64,000 bases of DNA from Streptomyces sp. AC1-42W (GTDB taxonomy: Bacteria > Actinomycetota > Actinomycetes > Streptomycetales > Streptomycetaceae), in contig NZ_QKWY01000002.1 in NCBI RefSeq assembly GCF_003248355.1, positions 1,674,001-1,738,000 on the forward strand, written 5' to 3'. How positions within the stretch are numbered: the first letter of the stretch is position 1; each line of letters begins with the position of its first letter. Below are positions 62,079 to 64,000 of this stretch, piece by piece. Made by a program: the position numbers and the translations under genes. The notes beneath the pieces are model-generated. The model did no database searches, was not told where the DNA came from, and saw nothing but the letters and a program-made list of their open reading frames with translations.

Positions 62079-63462
62079 CGGTGCCCCCCGCGGCCGAACT
62101 GTCTCCCCGTCGCGTCAGCATGACCTTCTGGGAAGCGCGCAGACCGTCGTCAAGAGCTCTGACGGCGGTCAGTCCGTCGTAGGTGAACAGCACTTCCACG
62201 GACACGTCCCGCTTCGACCCGTTCTCCAGGACCGTGACCGAAGCCGAGCCGCCCAGGTCGGTCCAGACCGCGGAGACCGGCACCGTCAGAGAGTCAGCGG
62301 GGCTCTTCCGGAGCTCGACCGTGATCTGCTGACGGGCACCGTCCTTGGCCGTTCCGGCAGGCGGGACGAACAGCGCCTCGTACGTGTCGCTCTTGCCCTC
62401 GTCCGCACCCTCGTCCCCCTTGCCCTCGCCCGCCACCGCTCTGAGAGAGCCCAGCGAGCCGGTTCGCCCGTCGTACGGCCCCTCACCGAAACGGATCACG
62501 GCGTCGTCGGGCATGTCACGCAGCCGTGTGCGCTGGTCGGCGGTGAGCGTGGCCCGCACCTGGCGCCCCCCGCTTCCCACTGTCACCAGCGGTCCATCGG
62601 CGGTGTCGCCGACCTCGGCGCTCACCCGCACCACGGTGGCGGGAACTGCGGCGACGTACGTCACCTCGGCGGCGGGCAGCGTTCCGCCGACGGTGTCCTG
62701 ATGCTGTTCGGGCGCTCGCGCGGCGGACGTGGCCCGGTCCGAAGCCTCGTCCCCGGAGGCGGGTGGCTGCCCCGTCCCGCCGTCCGTCTCGGCTCCACCG
62801 CGTGCCCGGGTACCGGGGGAGGCGTCGGCCGACGCGGCTTCGTCTCCGGACTCGGCGGCTTCCGGCGGGGCGGTCGACCGAGGGGCCTCGTAGCCCGCGG
62901 CCGCGTAGAGACGACGCACCGCGTCAGCCGTCGCAGGGCCGTAGGTGCCGGTGACCGCGACGCCGTACAGCGGCCGCAACGCCCGCTGCAACTGCCGGAC
63001 GTCCGGCCCCTTGTCGCCGATGCGCAGATCCCGGTACGCCGGAAAGCGGCCGGGAAGCAGCAGCACCGGGCGACCGGAGACCTCCGCGACGACGGCGCCG
63101 CCGCGCAGGCTCTCGCCGGCCTTCGCCGGGAGCCCGGTCACCACGGCACGACTGGTGCCCTCCGGCCGCACCCCGCTGATGGTGGTGCGCGACGAGGTCT
63201 GGACACGTCCCGTCAATTCCAGACGTTCCACGATCCGCTGGTCCGAGACGGTGGCCGTCACATCGGAAGGTGGCGGCGGTCCGGCGTTCGCCGCGCGCTG
63301 TTCGGGTGTCCTCGCCTGGGAGGCGATCCACCAGACGGACCCGCAGCTGCCGAAGAGCGCGAGCACCACGACCGCGATGACGAGGCCGCGCCGTGATCCT
63401 CTGCGGCCACGATGTCCGGACGGCTGGTCCCTGGACGATTCTTCAAGGGGTTCCGGGCTCAT
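62071..63462 (-). CDS. HlyD-like adaptor with a peptidoglycan-binding domain
   Basis: A 463-aa membrane-anchored protein. One N-terminal helix (RGLVIAVVVLALFGSCGSVWWI, about 36-58). The periplasmic-side analogue begins VSDQRIVERLELTGRV, a barrel-like adaptor strand, and is interrupted by a PG_binding_1 domain (KGPDVRQLQRALRPLYGVAVTGTYGPATADAVRRLY). A disordered Ser/Ala/Glu/Gly linker follows, then the returning adaptor strands (VTYVAAVPATVVRVSAEVGDTAD, SLTVPVSAVW). In Gram-positive exporters of this kind the adaptor probably reaches into the wall. ATG 63462. Confidence 0.85.
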   Translation of the reverse strand: MSPEPLEESSRDQPSGHRGRRGSRRGLVIAVVVLALFGSCGSVWWIASQARTPEQRAANAGPPPPSDVTATVSDQRIVERLELTGRVQTSSRTTISGVRPEGTSRAVVTGLPAKAGESLRGGAVVAEVSGRPVLLLPGRFPAYRDLRIGDKGPDVRQLQRALRPLYGVAVTGTYGPATADAVRRLYAAAGYEAPRSTAPPEAAESGDEAASADASPGTRARGGAETDGGTGQPPASGDEASDRATSAARAPEQHQDTVGGTLPAAEVTYVAAVPATVVRVSAEVGDTADGPLVTVGSGGRQVRATLTADQRTRLRDMPDDAVIRFGEGPYDGRTGSLGSLRAVAGEGKGDEGADEGKSDTYEALFVPPAGTAKDGARQQITVELRKSPADSLTVPVSAVWTDLGGSASVTVLENGSKRDVSVEVLFTYDGLTAVRALDDGLRASQKVMLTRRGDSSAAGGTDG

Positions 63463-63470
63463 TGTCAGTT

Positions 63471-64000
63471 CTACGACGTCTTCCGAAGGAGCTGCTGGGC
63501 CTTGTCCTTGGCCTTGGTGATGAGTTCGAGCCAGGCCGTGATCTCGGCCTCGTGCTCGACCAGCGATGTCGCGGAGGCACGGCTCTTGGCCTCTCGGGCC
63601 TTGGAGTTCAGCGCGGTCTTCTCGCCGCACGCCGCGTCGGCCTTCGCCTGCTTGATCTCGGACCGCTGCGCCTCGTCGAGGGCGTCCGTGTCGCCGTCCG
63701 GAATTCCGGCGTAATACGACATCGCCGTCTTCCGCGCCTTCTCAGGCGTATCCACTTCGCCGTATCCCTTCGCCTTCAGGCAGGTCGCCCAGGCGGAAAG
63801 CGCGTTCTGATAGTCGTCGTCCTCCGCGAGGATTTCCGCGCTGTTCTGTTTGACGGTGTTGTAAACCGTCCAGTTCAGGCGAAGGTATTCCTTGACGTCG
63901 CCGTAGACGGCCTTGAGGGTCTCGCCGCGGCACCCCTTCGACGGCACCATGACCTTGCCGCCTCCGAAGTCGAACTCGACCCCGCCCTCGGGCCTGTCCA
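63471..64000 (-). CDS. Unidentified protein, 5' end beyond the window
   Basis: The frame runs from the right edge to a stop at 63471 with no start codon required inside the window; residues DRPEGGVEFDFGGGKVMVPSKGCRGE precede an internal Met. The visible part is about 175 aa, charged, Lys/Ala/Glu-rich and helical, with Cys at SKGC, TCLKAKGYG and AACGEK. WATCLKAKGYG resembles small secreted actinobacterial lipoproteins with a similar C-x-K-x-x-G-Y pattern. It ends 8 bases before the adaptor gene, so it belongs to the exporter operon. Function unknown. Confidence 0.65.
   Translation of the reverse strand, partial: DRPEGGVEFDFGGGKVMVPSKGCRGETLKAVYGDVKEYLRLNWTVYNTVKQNSAEILAEDDDYQNALSAWATCLKAKGYGEVDTPEKARKTAMSYYAGIPDGDTDALDEAQRSEIKQAKADAACGEKTALNSKAREAKSRASATSLVEHEAEITAWLELITKAKDKAQQLLRKTS

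Overview
The window comes from the chromosome of a high-GC actinomycete, almost certainly a Streptomyces. GC content is very high with strong third-position bias. GTG and TTG starts are frequent. The gene order lysA-hom-thrC-thrB-rho-rpmE-prfA-prmC, then the atp operon, chiC, nucS and filP/scy, is the one I remember from the middle of Streptomyces chromosomes.

Region 1 (1-10,740) is an accessory defence-type island next to a tRNA-Arg(CCG) gene. Its left 1.4 kb holds gene fragments: the tail of an upstream gene with a terminator, a scrap of an RsbW-like ATPase, the C-terminus of a DUF262 protein, the N-terminus of an OLD/DUF3696-like AAA ATPase, and an unrelated C-terminal tail. Next comes an intact, translationally coupled pair. 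The first member is a 2246-aa DEAH helicase with a DUF1998-type cysteine cluster and a possible nuclease-like domain, resembling Druantia DruE. The second is a 760-aa protein that joins a RelE-like domain to a UvrD-type helicase. The pair is the best candidate for an undescribed defence system here.

Region 2 (10,900-24,060) is housekeeping. It has a receiver-only regulator, an ArgS-like protein without a complete catalytic core, lysine and threonine biosynthesis (lysA, hom, thrC, thrB), the transcription terminator rho with a long leader, ribosomal protein L31, release factor 1, its methyltransferase PrmC, a Sua5/YrdC protein for tRNA t6A, and a phosphatase-like protein whose nucleophile position is serine.

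Region 3 (24,180-33,650) carries a WecA-type glycosyl transferase and the complete F1Fo ATP synthase operon, atpIBEFHAGDC. Regulatory-looking palindromes precede it and several intercistronic hairpins lie inside it.

Region 4 (33,700-47,900) mixes core and accessory genes: a DUF2550 membrane protein, the secreted chitinase ChiC with a textbook promoter and paired 12-bp operators, a two-component system, a PduO-type cobalamin adenosyltransferase, a TetR regulator beside 3-hydroxybutyryl-CoA dehydrogenase, a STAS protein, a large membrane-anchored ATPase-like protein, the mismatch endonuclease NucS, a luciferase-like oxidoreductase, and small conserved proteins.

Region 5 (47,880-57,120) has two paralogous ABC exporter pairs and the polar-growth scaffold genes filP and scy. 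Two copies of a roughly 163-bp palindromic element (47,324-47,487 and 50,019-50,180) share loop sequence, and their stems covary.

Region 6 (57,250-64,000) holds methylmalonyl-CoA epimerase, an acetyl-CoA acetyltransferase and MeaB, which belong to acyl-CoA and B12-dependent metabolism. A MacB-like export operon follows (permease, ATPase, adaptor with a peptidoglycan-binding domain) and continues past the right edge. All family names rest on reading motifs by eye; no database search was run.
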